NCBI GenBank assembly: GCA_017308235.1
Contig: JAFKFL010000035.1
Span: forward strand, 1 to 49,948
Reading direction: 5' to 3'
Length of the DNA: 49,948 nt
DNA from: Alphaproteobacteria bacterium
GTDB taxonomy: Bacteria > Pseudomonadota > Alphaproteobacteria > Reyranellales > Reyranellaceae
The translations under genes were made by a program, and so were the position numbers. Positions 49,799-49,948 of the stretch are shown piece after piece (the first letter of the stretch is position 1; each line of letters begins with the position of its first letter). Under the pieces are notes generated by a model that saw only the letters and a list, made by a program, of their open reading frames with translations, was not told the DNA's origin and did no database searches.

Positions 49799-49948
49799 TT
49801 ACTTTACGATTTTGGTGACGACGCCAGCGCCGACGGTACGTCCGCCCTCGCGGATGGCGAAGCGCAGGCCCTCGTCCATCGCGATCGGCTGGATCAGCTC
49901 AACCGTCATCCGCGCATTGTCCCCCGGCATCACCATCTCCGTCCCCGC
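49799..49948 (-). CDS. tuf: Elongation factor Tu, C-terminal fragment cut by the window edge
   Basis: The last 49 codons and stop of EF-Tu are present: EMVMPGDNARMTVELIQPIA, then GLRFAIREGGRTVGAGVVTK, ending IVK. This is the C-terminal beta-barrel that contacts aminoacyl-tRNA. The rest of the gene lies beyond the window. Its position before rpsJ is the usual str/S10 junction in proteobacteria. Confidence 0.98.
   Translation of the reverse strand, partial: AGTEMVMPGDNARMTVELIQPIAMDEGLRFAIREGGRTVGAGVVTKIVK

Overview
The window is one contiguous piece of a GC-rich bacterial chromosome, almost certainly from an alphaproteobacterium. The gene order rpsJ to rplQ, with secY-adk-rpsM-rpsK-rpoA-rplQ, no rpmJ after secY and no rpsD before rpoA, fits that class. 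So do the many ABC importers, the rhizobial-type class III cyclase domain and the molybdenum hydroxylase genes. The genus cannot be fixed from sequence alone; a Reyranella/Rhodospirillales or Hyphomicrobiales type organism is a guess. I see no tRNA, rRNA, insertion sequence, prophage, CRISPR array or replication origin. Genes are tightly packed, with many 1- or 4-base start/stop overlaps.

Left part (1-13.6 kb), transport: a lone branched-chain-type substrate-binding protein (minus) lies divergent from a complete five-gene peptide/nickel-type ABC importer (plus). A complete LivKHMGF-type importer (minus) follows, with a strong intrinsic terminator between its binding-protein gene and livH. An AraC-family regulator lies upstream of it. 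Divergent from that regulator are two half-size chromate (CHR) transporter genes.

Middle part (13.7-28.4 kb), oxidoreductases and housekeeping: a periplasmic molybdenum hydroxylase operon (three-heme cytochrome c, 2Fe-2S subunit, Mo subunit with a twin-arginine leader), two SDR dehydrogenases, a luciferase-like flavin monooxygenase, gluconokinase, a small lipoprotein, MTA/SAH nucleosidase, CysQ, TsaC/Sua5, two tandem paralogous FAD-dependent 2-hydroxyacid dehydrogenases, a small membrane protein and an isocitrate lyase/PEP mutase family enzyme.

Signalling and acyl-CoA part (28.5-35.7 kb): an apparent minus-strand operon encodes an enoyl-CoA hydratase-like protein, a cyclase-FHA fusion, a transmembrane Ser/Thr kinase and a glycine-zipper lipoprotein. 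It is divergent from an acyl-CoA dehydrogenase followed by a cytochrome P450. The P450 appears to start at a CTG codon that overlaps the upstream stop. A hairpin terminator ends this unit and also the ribosomal operon arriving from the other side.

Right part (35.8-49.9 kb): the S10-spc-alpha ribosomal protein cluster on the minus strand, from rplQ back to rpsJ and the 3' end of tuf. A consensus-like sigma70 promoter lies between adk and rpsM. This part is conventional. The best candidates for something new are the cyclase-FHA/kinase/lipoprotein module and the CTG-started P450; neither is proven to be novel.
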